Below are positions 22,136 to 35,053 of a stretch of 64,000 nucleotides of DNA, one piece after another. Under the pieces are notes generated by a model, which saw only the letters and a program-made list of their open reading frames with translations, was not told the DNA's origin and did not search any database. The translations under genes were made by a program, and so were the position numbers. Every line of letters starts with the position of its first letter. The first letter of the stretch is position 1. The stretch lies in NCBI GenBank assembly GCA_027559495.1, contig JAMXSV010000010.1, positions 1,426,001-1,490,000 of the forward strand. The letters run 5' to 3'. The stretch is from Aurifilum marmelostoma. Its lineage: Eukaryota > Ascomycota > Sordariomycetes > Diaporthales > Cryphonectriaceae.

Positions 22136-25042
22136 GATGGATAATAGTTTGGGGATGATATATCAATCAACCAGGCTCAGAATAGAAGGTCAACAATGTA
22201 GATAGTGAAAGAGTGTAGGCAAAGACAGGGACAGGGAGAGAAATAGAGAGATGACTTTGCAGGAAGGATTCAAGACCTAGTTGTGGTGTTCTGGAGATAA
22301 TTCTCTGGAAGGAAGGCAAACGACTCTGCTTGCTCTTTGGACTTTGTCGACTCTTATACTTATACCTGGCTCTCCTACGCTTCCTTCAATAAGCCGCCTC
22401 GTTCATTAGTCCCTTCGTGCCTAGGTAACTGCTGAGGTAGGCGCTGACAGATATCGGTGCACAATTCTGGTCTCGGGGCCATCATCGTACGTTTGCTAAG
22501 CCTCGCTCAGGATGTTTTGCTGGTACAGGCTGTCGTGAGTAGGATGCTTCACTAGAAAATTACTACTGAGCCCCCCTCGGACTTGATCTCACCGGAAACC
22601 CTTTTCTTGCATCACCATGTCTCATTCCTTGGCGGATCTTCCCCTCATTGTCCACTGCCACAATCGGATAGGACAAGCAAGGCAACCAGGCACATGATGG
22701 AACGGACCCCCGGATGTCGATGATATTGTCTGCTCCTGGTCTTGCCCGCAATTGCTCCGCCGCCACGACATATGTGGACCCTGCGATGCCATGTGTCAAA
22801 TGTGAGGTATTCAAATTGATCTTATTGGAGGTGACTCGAGGGGAACCTTGGTCCGTCTCCAGGAGAGCCACATTCTGGCCACCTGAACTAATGCGCACCT
22901 ATGCAATCCTCCGCGTGATGCCACTGAGACAGCTCAGCCTGGGGGGTGATATACAGTACCCCTCCCCCAAAGGGAACCCCACCCTGTTGTGAGGAGGAGC
23001 ACACGTACGGAACTTTTTTTTTCCATCAAAAGAAGAGGAAAGTCCATGCGGTGGGTTCCTGCAGGCAGGGATATTACTCAGATGAGCTCATAAAGTAAAT
23101 ACAAACGGTCCCCGGACACATTTGATGTGGACACGCTCGCATATTATTCATCGTGATGACGATTGCAGATTTCCCAGGGAATATACTTTGATTACATAAC
23201 CAAAAATGGGTTGATCACTCCGTATGGGACGAGGTGGCGGAGGCTCTGCGGCCCGAATGTTCATTGCCCTTCTTCAGAGAAAGTAGGAGCCTAATGACAA
23301 GAAACCTATCGAACGAGCATGTCGCTGACTTTGCATGGCCGGCCCGGCCGAAGGAATGAAGAGCGTTGCAAGGCGGTCTGGGCCCTAGGTGATGATTCTA
23401 CATGGAACCGACTGTCAACGGCAACCTGGATCCACACATAGGGCTGAGCACTTCTTCAGGAAGGGCTAGTGCAACCATCGTGGGGTTGGCTTGTTAGCGA
23501 ACGAGTAAGGCTATAAGACGGGACGAGGCTGGGGGACTACCTAGGTACGGGCTGATTATGATGCCACTGCCGTGTACACACGAGGGAAGCAAAGATGGTC
23601 GCGGTCGCCTCCCATCCTTGAGTGGACCCCTCGAACCCCCAAACACCCCCCCCCCCCCAATCCTCTTGCTCTGGTGTTGACTTATTGAGGCTCCGCCCAT
23701 AGTTTGTCAGAGAAGGTTGGATCTATGCTTCGAGCCCTATAGGGCTGAGGCGTTGCAACACACACATGCAGAGACCGTGGGGGCCATGCGCCCGCTCCAT
23801 CAAAAGAAAACAAATCATGTCCTCCTATCTTACCTCACAAAGTGTCGCGCCCACACACACAGACACACCACCCCTTGCTTTGTGCCACATGGCCCTACAT
23901 CAGCGCTTACTTCAAGTCAAGTGAAATCTCCACCGAATGACTTTCTTGCCGGAGTCCTCGGTCCATCGCTAGCCGAGATGGCTGTTGTCTCTCCAGGACT
24001 ACCTCGTATTCTTACTAGTCCTGCATGGGAGAAACAAAGTAATGTCATTGTTTTGGCACCGCCCTGCCACATTCTCAAAGCAAAATCCATGTGCAATGCG
24101 AGGAATAGCGTGCTGATGGGGGATGTCAATATTACTACCAGGATCATTCGTTGCTTTTTTGAGTCGGAAACCTCGTTTGATTACTCGTCTATTCAGGAAG
24201 TATCCGGCGGTGAGGGGACCCCTTAGGTTGCTCGCGTGGTGACGCACCCTTCCCTCCCACTTTCCCCCACGCCGAGACGCTTCGAGCAGGTTGGAACCTA
24301 TTGTATATGTTGCTGCAGTGTCATTATTACGGGGTCATGTGCTCAATCACCGCACCTACTACTGCATACGTTTCTTACCTATGACATAAAGAATCGTCAT
24401 TGGATGTATACTACCCAGGGTCTTTCTTTCTTCTGAAGTAAAAAAAAAAAAAATTAAAAAAAAAAGAATAATCGGCTACTAGCTCCTGCAATGATTACAG
24501 CGGGAGATACTGTGTGTACTAAGCAGCCAGTGTGAAAATTGGTCAGCTCTCCCTGGGAAGTTTTCACATGACTGTTATGTCAGCAGCATCTTGGTTTTCT
24601 GTTCACACACATCAGAATTGCTCATAGGGCATCAATAATGATCATCAGTGTTCCATTTCCTCTAATTAATACTCTGGTTTGCTCAATGTCAACTTCTCAG
24701 TATCGCCTCAGCCCTCAGCAACAACCCTGACCAAAAGTCTATCCTCCAATTTGGCCACCCCCATCGTGTAATGTAGACAGACTCCAACAACCAGGGAAGA
24801 AAGGGCCAATAGATGATTTCTGCCATGTCGCACTCGTACTGGACTACCCATCGTTTTTCTTCCTGACTCAATGGTCACACTGTGTTGTTGCCACAAGAGA
24901 TCAGACATTGCCTTTTGACATCCGCCTCCTCGACTCGACTGCCGCAACTTGTTGATCACGGCATCCTCCAAAGAAGTGCCAGCCAGTGTATCAGGATACG
25001 ACAGGCCCGTTGTCTCATTCGTCTCTGAGCTCACTGTTCGGC
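22136..25042. other. 2.9-kb non-coding stretch
   Basis: The left end should carry the oxidase promoter. The rest shows no convincing gene on either strand. It contains a run of 13 C at 23646-23658 and an A-rich tract at 24440-24465. The longest open frames, including one of 169 codons at 23717-24226, have no recognisable domain and unusual composition. Confidence 0.5.
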
Positions 25043-25690
25043 TCAGAAGAAGGCGATGTAGGAGCTTTGCTCGTCGTAATAGTGAGGGTCGCGCAGGTAG
25101 CGCGTCTGTCCCTCAGGCGTGGTGACAACGAGCTGAGGCACCGCCTCGTTCTCCTTGTCATTCATATCCCACTCCACCTCCTCCCAGTTCCTAGTGCGCT
25201 TTCTCTCGCCCCAGACGCCGTGGTTTGAGTGCAAGGCGTGGAATCGAGTGCGGGGCGAGGCCTTGTCCCAGACTCGCTTGTAGGGGGTCATGCCGGCCAT
25301 CTTGCGGGCGCGGTATCGGGCCAGAGTCTCCTTGTTGGGGAGGGCAAGATAACCAGTGGCGGGGTTGCCATTGCCGTCGTTGTTGTGGGTGGAGTTCTTC
25401 TCAGCGCGGAGCAGTCGCTTGCGGTTGGTCTTGCTGAAGTTGGGAGCGTTGCGCTTGAGAGAATTGGCAGCATCGCGAGGAGTGACAAAGAGGTTGCGAA
25501 AGTTCATGCCGCCTTTGTGGTTGTGATCAGCAGTCTTGGGAGGGGACTGCTCCTCGTCTTCAGCAGTATCATCGATGGTCTCATCATCCCAATCCTCATC
25601 GGTCAAGCACATGTTCATGCTGTTGGGATGGATGCTCCCCTGGTTCGGCATGGCGAACGATTTGTTGTTCTTGGAAGAGTAGGAACTCAT
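25043..25690 (-). CDS. hypothetical protein, 215 aa
   Basis: A 215-aa frame that I do not recognise. The start at 25688-25690 gives a protein beginning MSSYSSKNN; the frame stays open upstream to about 26101, but that part is hydrophobic and low in quality and looks like 5' leader. Residues 30-55 are very acidic (DEDWDDETIDD and similar), the centre is basic with RNLFVTPRDAA, TNRKRLLRAEKN and RYRARKM, and the C-terminus is aromatic (YYDEQSSYIAFF). No signal peptide or membrane segment. Composition and balanced codon use suggest a genuine soluble, perhaps nuclear, protein. Confidence in coding is moderate; function is unknown. Confidence 0.6.
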   Translation of the reverse strand: MSSYSSKNNKSFAMPNQGSIHPNSMNMCLTDEDWDDETIDDTAEDEEQSPPKTADHNHKGGMNFRNLFVTPRDAANSLKRNAPNFSKTNRKRLLRAEKNSTHNNDGNGNPATGYLALPNKETLARYRARKMAGMTPYKRVWDKASPRTRFHALHSNHGVWGERKRTRNWEEVEWDMNDKENEAVPQLVVTTPEGQTRYLRDPHYYDEQSSYIAFF

Positions 25691-27235
25691 CGTTGATGCT
25701 GATCGGGATCGGAAGTTGTAAGGTTGTATTGTGTGTCTCAACGACAGTCTGGTCGATGAGGCGATGGAGCTCGCAGATGAGTCCAGTAGGTAGGATGGGA
25801 GGAGAGATGGTGGTAGGAGGTGGAGAGGGAGAGAGGGAGAGGATGAAAGGTAATTCCTGATGGAACTCGAAAAGATTAAATAGCAGTGGAAGAAAGAGCT
25901 TAGAATCAACTTCACTGTTGAAAGTGGACATACGGCATGTATCTCAACAGTGGTAGGTGGGATACGTACCGAAGTACGTGCTAAGTGAACAACGCAGTGT
26001 ATCAGAACAGTCGTCTTGATAGCACAACAGTAAAGTATTCCTAACTTCATCGTTGATAATCCGCTGATAACAATACAACACCTCTCCAGTGAATGCCACA
26101 AGTAAACCAGTCACCAGGTCCGTATTTATTCTACGTCAAGATGGATAAACAACAAGGCCGTTTCTCTTCACCTACCTATAGTATGCTTGTGTCCCCTCCC
26201 TTTAACCTTTTCGTGTCTCTTTTGCCTTCACACAGCAATGGAATGACTCTGACTCCTCTGTACTCGGCGAACGAGCATACAGAAGAGGTTTTCGGCTGGC
26301 AGACAACTGGCCCCTATACCAGGGTTCGTAATTATTGAAACTTGGTCTTCTCCAGTAGAACAGGGCGCCTGTTTCAACACTCTAGTTAGACCCTAAATTG
26401 ATTGTAGCCTATTAAAGACTAAAGGGTGATATGATATCCATTTATGAAAGTGGCCTACCCTACTGTCCTACATTGGGGCAATACAAGTGTCACCGTCGAA
26501 GATTTCTCAGGGGAAGTTCAGCCTTTTGCTTGGTAGTTGTGTACTCCTGTTCTGTCTTGCAAGGCTTTGCGCTACAGGAAGCAAAGACCCCCCTACCACC
26601 CGTCCTCAACCTGAACCCCGCTCCCCTGCAGAAACTTTGACACTCAAAATGAGTGGTCAAGGACACACACTATTGCACCTCACAGTCGGGGTGGTTTTGT
26701 AACAAGGGGCTTCGTCGAACCGCCGCGGAGGAGGCTTGCTCAAATATGTAGATTCAACGAATGTCAGGTAACTACTGGTAGGACAACAGACCTATGCGGG
26801 CAAGAGAGCACAGAGACAGACGAAGAACAGCAATCTTGCGACTTAATTCTATCTGGTGTATGGACAATCGTTTGCTTAAAGTACACGTATAGCCACGCCC
26901 GATGCGAGCGAAACTGCTGCTAAGCGGTGTTGACACAATGGATATCTTTAATCCATAGTCGAGCGATACTCAGTCCGCCCCGATTTTCAAGCAATACGCC
27001 GGCCGTGCTATCGTGCATGTTGGAGCAATCTCTGCCCTAATAGCCGCTATCAGGTGATGGAACACACGCCGTACCTGTGGCTCTTTCCTCCACAATCATG
27101 AACGCCACATGCCTATGGAATCCTTTGGCTTGCTATCGACACACATATGCTCTCATACTCAATCTGAGGACAGCGGCGATGCTCTCGCCGACTGCCCCGT
27201 ATCGTCTTTTGTCAGTACCTTCCCCCGCGTTGGGT
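25691..27235. other. intergenic stretch between hypothetical gene and BLM10
   Basis: About 1.5 kb. The left end is the likely promoter and leader of the 215-aa gene; the right end is the 3' flank of BLM10. I see no further gene, RNA or repeat. Confidence 0.55.
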
Positions 27236-30200
27236 TTATGCAAAGTAGCTCTTCCAAAGGACACCTTCAAGGTCTTCAAGTTGTTCAGGGGTGAAGTACT
27301 GCGACAAGAATACCACGTCAGTCAGCTGTCCTGTGACGCTGCGGCCGGAGAATGGAACTTACCTTTTGATCCACCGTCCAGCTGTCCTGTCTCGTTTTCT
27401 TGAACTCGGCCAGCACACTCTTTGCTGCCTTGCCCACCACGCCGGGATCCGTCGCCGGCCTCCTCGCAAGATGCGCAAGGACGTCTGGCATCCAGGGCGG
27501 CGGCGGCGTCGCATATGGGAATGCTTCGACAAGGGCGCCAAGTCCCAGTACTGCTGCATGCCGGCGTACAATCTGCTTTTGCGTGTCGACAGGCGTATCT
27601 GTACCGCCTGCATGCTTGCGTTTTGGCATTGGATTATCGCGAAGCTGCTGTTTGAATCGCGCGATGAGGTTCTGGATGATCGGGTTGCGGATCGTCGCCG
27701 GCGAGCAACGGATCATGCCCGCAAGCGTGGCTGACGCACAGTCGCGGACTTCGAGCTGTGGGTCTGCAAGCATGTCACCCACCGCGCCGAAGAGCATTTC
27801 TCGGTGAGCAGGGGTAGTGAGGAACAGGCGCCTGAAGTAGATGACTTGCATGTTGACCAGAGCGCGGAGACGTTGATGCCAAGAGACAGCGGACCTGCCG
27901 ATACGGATGAGAGCCTTGATGAAATCCGCATCCTCGCCTTCTCGGAATGGGATATTGGCCAGGTGGCGGTATACGTGGTAGGCAAGACGCATGAGCTCCG
28001 GGTCTTCCTTGACGTCCATCATGTGTAGGAGCTGATCAATAAACGGGTCAGGGAAGAAGGGCACGAGCTGTGTGCACTCTTGGGAGCTCAGCATCGAGTC
28101 TAGCCAGACGAGAACCGTCTTCGATCCGTTGGTGTAGCTGCAAGGCTCTTGTTGCCCAGGTGTGCGCTCGTGTCTCCACTTTTCGAGGCGCGAGAAGACC
28201 TCCTTGATCGTCGCAGTGAAGTCACCGGACGGCTGGTATGGGCGAATGCCTATGGACGACTCGGCCTTGTTGCTGCTCAGGAGTGCCGGAACATTGGGGT
28301 AAGACTCGTGATAACGAGTGCGGTAGATTGTACCAATTACCCTACCCATGGCTTCTCGCACGGATTTGTACGGGTGGTCGATATGTGCCAGGAAGTCTTC
28401 GAGGATTCCTTTCTCCTTTCGGAAGTGCCAGCCGCCGTCACTGATGAGTAGTTCTAGCAGCTGCACCTTGGATGCTTCCTTGAAGGCAGCGTTGGACGAC
28501 ATATCTAGCCGGAAGGAGCTCAGAGTCTCTACGATCTGGCGACAGCGGCGTGGGTCCTTGGCGTCTGCTGTGAGGTGAAGGCAAGTTATCCAGTAGTGCA
28601 AGTTGTCTGGTGTCAGGGATTCGGCGAAAACATTCAGCATCATGGGAGCTGCAAACGCCCAAATCTTGTCCCTGTATTCCTTGGGATCGTCGATACCGCC
28701 CGACAGTAGCGCTCCAATGATCTCGGCGGTAGCCCGATGCTGATGCTTGTCACTTCCATCTCCGTAGACAGCCTTGATCAAGTCCTTAATCTCCTCAAAA
28801 GTGGTCGCGGCCACTCCATAGGTCACCAAGTCAAAGACGTGCATCAGAAGAACGACGTTCTGCATGCGAAACTTGTCTGCGTTGGCGTCTCGTGGCTCTT
28901 GCTTGAGAAAATCGAAGCATTTGGCGAACCACTCTTTGGTCAAGAGCTTGCCGATCTGTTCACGCGCCGCCTTCTCCGTCTCATCGTACGCCAGGAAGGG
29001 TTCTGGATCAGATTTGGAGGCGCCAAGCTTTTTGCCCCAGACAAGCCACCCCGGATGATCAGCGTCGACGAAGTATTCGGCCTTATCAAGATTCGCAAAT
29101 GAGTTGAGATACTTGTCTGTCCACGCAGGATCGTCTGTCGGCACCTCAATATCCAGGTACACGCCATCGTTGTCCTCCTCGAGAAGATATTTTCGGTACT
29201 CGTGACCGTAGATGGCTCTCACATCAATCCTCGAGAATATGCCAGAGAACGCTAGCTGGTAATTGGCCCTCAAACCAGGATGGTCGTCATTCGTGCCGTT
29301 GACAACTAGATCGATGAACGCCGGAGGCGCAAGCGTATCGAATCGGAGGCACATGTTAGTCGCAAAGACAGCGCACTTTAGGGCAATCTTCCAGTGCGCC
29401 GACTTGGCCGTGTCGATAAGTTCCAGCCCGAGGCTGTGCTTCTTTGTCTCCACCCTCTTCCTGCGCTCGCGGATGAAGTCGTTCCTGGTTCGGATCACCT
29501 TCGAGCAGTCCTCGGATGGCTTGATTGTGCTCACAATGTCTTCGTTCAAGATGACCATGCGCTCAAAGGGCTTTCCGAAATCGAGTAATGGATAGAGGGA
29601 TGTTGTAAGGAGCTGCTGTATGGACGCCTTATCAACACTGGCAGTCCTGATGTACAACCGCATCATGTCGGGGGCGAAGCGCCAGTCCTTCAAGAGCGCC
29701 TTGGTCAAAGTAGTGTAGAGTAGTGTATACAAAGCTCCCTTGATGCGGTCGGGATCGTTTTCGTCCAAAGCCTTGCGATACTTGTCCAAGATGACGGGAA
29801 TGACCAGGGGCCGACCGCCTATCAGGACCTTCAGCGATGAATCTTGGGCTCCCTGGGCAACCCTTCGGACATCCGCGTACGAGGAAACGCACGATTCGGC
29901 GAGATCCAGAAGCAGCTGCTTGTCGAGCTCGCTCTTTTGTCTGTAGGAAGAGTTGTACTTGACACGCTGCAGCTGATACGCATCTGCTCGTTTGACGAGA
30001 AGCGGGCGAGGGTACACCTTGCGCAGGCCCGGGACTTTGAACGGTGTGACATCTGCCTTATACAATCTCGAGAGCCGTTCCAAGGGATGCGCAGACCGCT
30101 CAATACCAACATCTGTGATCCACGTCCTGTATGTAGCATACAGTGCTGTGAAACACGTCACATCATCCTCTTGGTTGGCATTCAGGAAATTGTGAGTCTT

Positions 30201-33200
30201 GGAGAGCAGCCGTCCGACATCGTCCCTGGTCTCGTGAAGGCGAGCATAGAGTGGGCTAACTGCGTCAAGAATGTAACCAGACGGATACCGGTACTGCCGC
30301 TTCAACTCCTCGTCGTCGGCAACCTCGGCCAAGGAATCCTCATCATCATCCATGAGGGTGTCACCATCAGCTTCTATACGACCATCACCCTTCGAGCCGC
30401 CGTTTGCCTCACCAGCAGCCCGTTTGGGGTCGAACAGGGCAGAGGCTCCCGAGATGACGAGCCTCAGCTGTGTGAGCTGTCTCGAGACTTCGTCACCCCA
30501 CTCCTTGTTCTTGCCCTTGCGGCTGACCGGAGTCTCGCTACTCATGAGCAGCTCCAGCCTCTTAGATGCCGCCCCAGCCTGAGATTCGAAGAGCTCAACG
30601 GCAAATTGTATCTCTTCTGCTGTGGGGCGGTGCCACCGGATGGTCAGGTCGGCGGGCGACGTCGTCTTTCCCCAATGATCAGCACTAATTCCTGCCTTCA
30701 CCACGTCGGGCTCGTAAAGACTAGTGTCGATTGAATAGGTGTGGGTCAGATTTAAGAGGAGGTGGTGGATGAAGTTCGAGATGTGTATGGTCGGTATTCC
30801 GCGACACTTCTCTTGCATATACTGGGCGATGCTGAACAGCTCGGACTTGTACTTGAGCACCTCCGCGCCTACATTCACAACGGTCATGCTGAGCATGCTG
30901 ACGTGCCATACGAGCGCGCGGTCGCGCGGCAGTACATCAGTACCGCTGCTCCGGTCTGACGCGGCGCCGTTGTAGTCGATCTCGTTGCGGATATTCACAA
31001 TCAGCATCGGAATGAACTTCTTGAGTGTCTTCTCGGGATTGACCTTGCAGAGTGCGTTGCAGATCCAGGCCATGGCGTCTCGAGCTTGGTGCACAACATG
31101 TGACGAGACAAATGCAGCCACCTTCTCGAGAGCGACGTCGAACAACTCGGGAGAAAGCGAAGCAAACAAGGGCGTCAGGGCCGCTGGCAAGCTGTTGATG
31201 ACATTATCCTCGGGTGAGTTGGCCCGAACTTGCGACGCGTCCGGCAAATTTTCAAGAAGGGTGAAGACCTTGCCTAGCAGGGTGATCACGAATTCGCCAA
31301 AGCCAGCTGTTGAGGACCGCACAATGTCTGCCTCATCCTCATCGGAGAGCTCGTCCTTGTAGTTGAACTGCACATCTTGACCCTCGAGCTCCATGCGTTC
31401 CATCTGACCCTGAACCCACTGGATCGCCAGTGACGTATCGACATTATCCGAGCCCTCCCTTTTCAGTGGCACAAAGGGAATACTATAAGCAACGCTCTGG
31501 ATGAAGCTCAGTGTGTATTGCGTCTTGCCTAGATCATTGGCGTCGATGCCAGGCAATGCGAGGGCCAGCAGGGCTGTGAGGTGACAGCGGAAACCCTTCT
31601 GCTTAGATATGACGTTCGCCAACATCATCAGGCCACTCAGGCTAGAGGATGTACGGTGGACCTCGACCAAGCCCTGCAGACTTGGGTAGAACCTCTGTAA
31701 TGCTCCTGGCAATATAATCTCGGGTTCGAGGTACGCCAGCCACTGTAGGGTACTTGTGTAGTAGCTGACAACCTTCATACTCTTGGCGAAGAGGCCCATG
31801 AAGACAACTTCCTTCAAGGTCAGGACAAAGCTCCTCTTGAGGTCGCCGTTGATCCTTCGATCGGCAGGTGTATCGAGCTCGCCAGTCTGCTCGCGGTTCC
31901 ACCTGGACACGAAGCCGTGTGTAAGGAAGAAGACGAATTGGGCCAGGAAGTTTGTCCACGAGCCCTGGTTGGATGGGTGGAAAAATGTGTCAATAGACTC
32001 AATTAGCCCTTGCAGATTGGCCATGACGGAATTGTCCTCCTTGAGGCACTGGGGCGAGATTGAGTGGACGATCCATCTGGCGATTATGTGAGGCACAGGG
32101 TGTTTCTTCTTGTCTCTCTCGAGCCATGCAGCAGCACCCATAGAATAATCCAGAGTCGTGTAGGGGGGAGTTGGCCTGACCGACCGGGATCTCCGTAAGG
32201 CGTAATATCGCAGTGAAAATCAGGTCGGACTGGTCTCGAGTGAAGATGCCGTGCTCGGAGAAGGGCACATGCGTGCAGCCGAGATAGTCTCTAGCAATTC
32301 TCGAAAAGATGTCGAGGAAGAAGATGTCAAAGGCCTTGGAGCGCGACATGAGCGACCAGAGGTGGAAGTAGGTGGGAAGATAGTCTGCCGGCTGGGACAG
32401 CGCCTCATGAGGCAGAGACGGGGCGGTAGGGACCATGACGTTGATGGCTGCAACCACCGTGTAGGCGCATGACAGGTCAGACGTGCTGAAAAAGGGTAGA
32501 AACTCCTCCAGCATTTCCTTTCGATCGCTAGGATCGAAGTAGGTCTGCGCGTGCATGGCAAGCTTCAGCAGGTGTCTCCCGCTCTTGCCCCTCCTGTTCG
32601 CCTGGTGTGCCGGCACCTCGTGTGGGAGAACCAAACCCTTGATCTCCTTCCACAGCGGTCGCCAGTCCAGATATAGATCGTCGCCGGGTTTGACATAGGT
32701 CTTCTTCCTGTGTGGGGAGGGCAACGTAGTCAGTCGGCTTGCCACACAGCCAGAGAGAACAGGGGTCCGGTCGAGGAGGGGGTTACGAGACTTACTTGGT
32801 CAAGGTGATGGTCATTCTCGCAAAACGGTCCGCCGTGGCGGTGTCGAGACCTGGCGCCAGGGCGAGGTGGTAGTATAGCTTTGCAAGGCTGGCGCGCAGC
32901 TCACGAACCATCTCGAACTTCAGGTTCAGCCATCCCTGCAGCTCTCTGGTCCAGTGCAGAGCCCCAGGGGAGAAATCCTCAGCCTTGATGGCAATGTAAA
33001 GGTTCTTGAGGATGCCGGCCAGCGCCGCGTCACGTTCATTCTCGTCCTCGACAGCAAACGGCAGCTGGGAGAAGTAGGCAAAGGTCCTCGGGCGGTACCG
33101 CTTCTTGTCATCCTCGTCTGGGGTCAGGACGGGCACGCCAGGGGAGGTCGAGCGAGATATGGTGTCGACAGCGGAAAGGTTCTGGACGAGGAAGTGGGAA

Positions 33201-33268
33201 GCGTGCGCAGCAGCAGCCGCCGACATGGCCACGGCTGCAGCAGAATGTGAGTGTGGTATGTCGTCCAT
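27236..33268 (-). CDS. BLM10: proteasome activator BLM10 / PA200 (carries one apparent frameshift)
   Basis: Minus-strand exons 32796-33268, 27363-32707 and 27236-27298; about 1959 aa after allowing for one frameshift. The protein is the large HEAT-repeat ring that caps the 20S proteasome and acts in nuclear and cytosolic protein turnover. The N-terminal part (from MDDIPHSHS), the WLERDKKKHPVP segment and the repeat-rich body are recognisable as the fungal form. The tiny last exon restores the conserved end LEDLEGVLWKSYFA, so the proteasome-docking C-terminal tail is present. At 32163-32168 a run of six G (six C in the coding sense) puts the first 0.6 kb out of frame with the rest; five would join them perfectly. 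No intron explains it. An assembly indel is most likely, a real mutation possible. An ATG at 33386-33388 is also in frame upstream, but 33268 gives the more typical start. Confidence 0.93.
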
Positions 33269-34177
33269 CCTGGCTGCTTCTTCTGGGCGACTAGCCCACC
33301 CAGGAGTTATTCGCCGAGAGGGCGACGGAGAGAAGCGTCTCGAGACGCCTGAGGGGGCTGGCGGCAAAAGGAGAAGCTGGTGGTCCAATTTCGAGGATAA
33401 CAGCCGATGTGTCGAGACAGCGAAGGGATTAGGGGGGCCAGGAGAAGCGACAGAAGCAGGTGGAGGCTGAATTTAGGGGTCTTGCACTCAGTCAGCACAG
33501 CTTCAAGAGACGAGACGCACGCGAGGTGGATGACGTGCAGCACAACTTGGAAAGCCGGAAAGCTATGGGGGGCTGATGAATGATCAGGTATGTGCTGCAG
33601 CGTAATGTGTCGAGACTCGGTGGACTCGGGAGAGCTTCGCAGGGCGGGCAGGCTTCCGAGACGACTCGTCGATAGTCGATAACGGCCGCGCGTGACGTTG
33701 TTGGTTTGGGATCGGTTGGGTTGGGATGGGGGCGTGCTTAAGCTTCCGGCTCCTTAGGCAAGGCAAGGCACCAGGGAGCTTCCGTCACGAGAGCAGCCGC
33801 ATTGGAAACAGGTCCCCTGCAAGTCTGTCGCCCACAGCGGAGGTCAGTTGGCGAGCTGCAGCTGCAGTGGGACGCGGGACGCGGGACAGGCGCTGGACTC
33901 AAGGGTCGGAACCCCACCTGCAGTGTTAATGAGTTGGCCACTCCGCGGCTCAGGCAGCCCCTGTGGGGTAGCTCCAGCGCTGTCGAGACCTGGGGCCTCG
34001 GAGGAGATCTAGCTGTCTGGACCCTGGAATCTAGATCCCAGGGCGTGCGGTAGCCGGCAACGACTAACTCTGATTGGCAGCCCAGAGCCTGTTCACTAAT
34101 TAGCCCAATGGCCTGTTCCCCTGTTCCAGGTTTGTGTCTGCCAAATCTAAATGAAATTGGATAGTATTTCTGTGTGC

Positions 34178-34180
<3 letters not shown>

Positions 34181-34223
<43 letters not shown>
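34181..34223. repeat. TG dinucleotide microsatellite
   Basis: About 21 uninterrupted TG units. Such alternating purine-pyrimidine tracts are length-variable between strains and can adopt Z-DNA. It lies in non-coding DNA about 0.9 kb upstream of BLM10. Confidence 0.95.
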
Positions 34224-34227
<4 letters not shown>

Positions 34228-34985
34228 ACACCATTCTATGGCTCTAATGGTCGCTTGCAATCAGACTGTTCCGCCTCGGATGTGGTTGGTGGTGTGCTGC
34301 TAGTGACGGTGGTGGTCGTCGGTTGGTCTGTGATGCTCGACAGATCACTCGCCTCAACGTGCTAGCAACCTGCGTGCTGTATATTTCCCGTGTTGTCGTC
34401 AGCTTCAGAGAGACCGTCACAGCGGCGCCAACGGCAGCTAACAGAGACGCACCGGTTATTTGCTGATGGTGCGGTGGTGTGGTGTTGTGCCTGATGGTGT
34501 GCGAAATACACGCAAACCAGCCTCGCTAATAAATCACCTCCATTCCCGCGATTTCCGAAGCTGAAAGGAGGCGATAGGAGGAACTCTGGACGAGATGCGA
34601 ATTCTGGACTTGAGAGAGTTGCTGTTGCTTGCCTGATGGGCTGCAGGAGACGAACCAGAAAAATGCAGCCCTCGGGGTATGAATCGTGGACGAAGATACA
34701 GTAATACTGTATCCACAAACTCTACCACGTGTTCGGCAATGTCCTCGCGACAGATGCAGTGCATTGTGGGTTGAATGCAGGTATCCAGCGGCTCGGCACG
34801 GCGCACCTCTCTTTTTAAACATGTGTGGCCTGCTGTGCTTTACTTTTCGCACGGCCATATCGAGACTATAGACTTCCCGATTCGTGTTCGGCGAAGGAGG
34901 CAACTGTCTGCCTGACGTGTGCGTCCCGGTCTTGATGACATGGACACCTGCTCATCTGAACATATTAAAAATCTACGGTACAATG

Positions 34986-35053
34986 AACTCCCTTCAAGAT
35001 AGCACATCCATGTCGTTTCAACTCCCTTCAAGATAGCACATCCATGTCGTTTC
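34986..35053. repeat. perfect 34-bp tandem duplication
   Basis: The units 34986-35019 and 35020-35053 are identical base for base. The lack of any divergence points to a recent duplication, or to an assembly artefact. No gene is affected. Confidence 0.95.

Noticed and set aside
23717..24226. 169-codon plus-strand open frame
   Set aside because: Composition is unnatural, no motif, and it runs through simple CA-rich sequence.
29844..30734. 296-codon plus-strand frame
   Set aside because: Antisense shadow of BLM10.
33269..33388. Upstream ATG at 33388 as the BLM10 start
   Set aside because: In frame, but the extra 40 residues are Ser/Pro/Arg-rich and unlike BLM10 N-termini; kept as an alternative.
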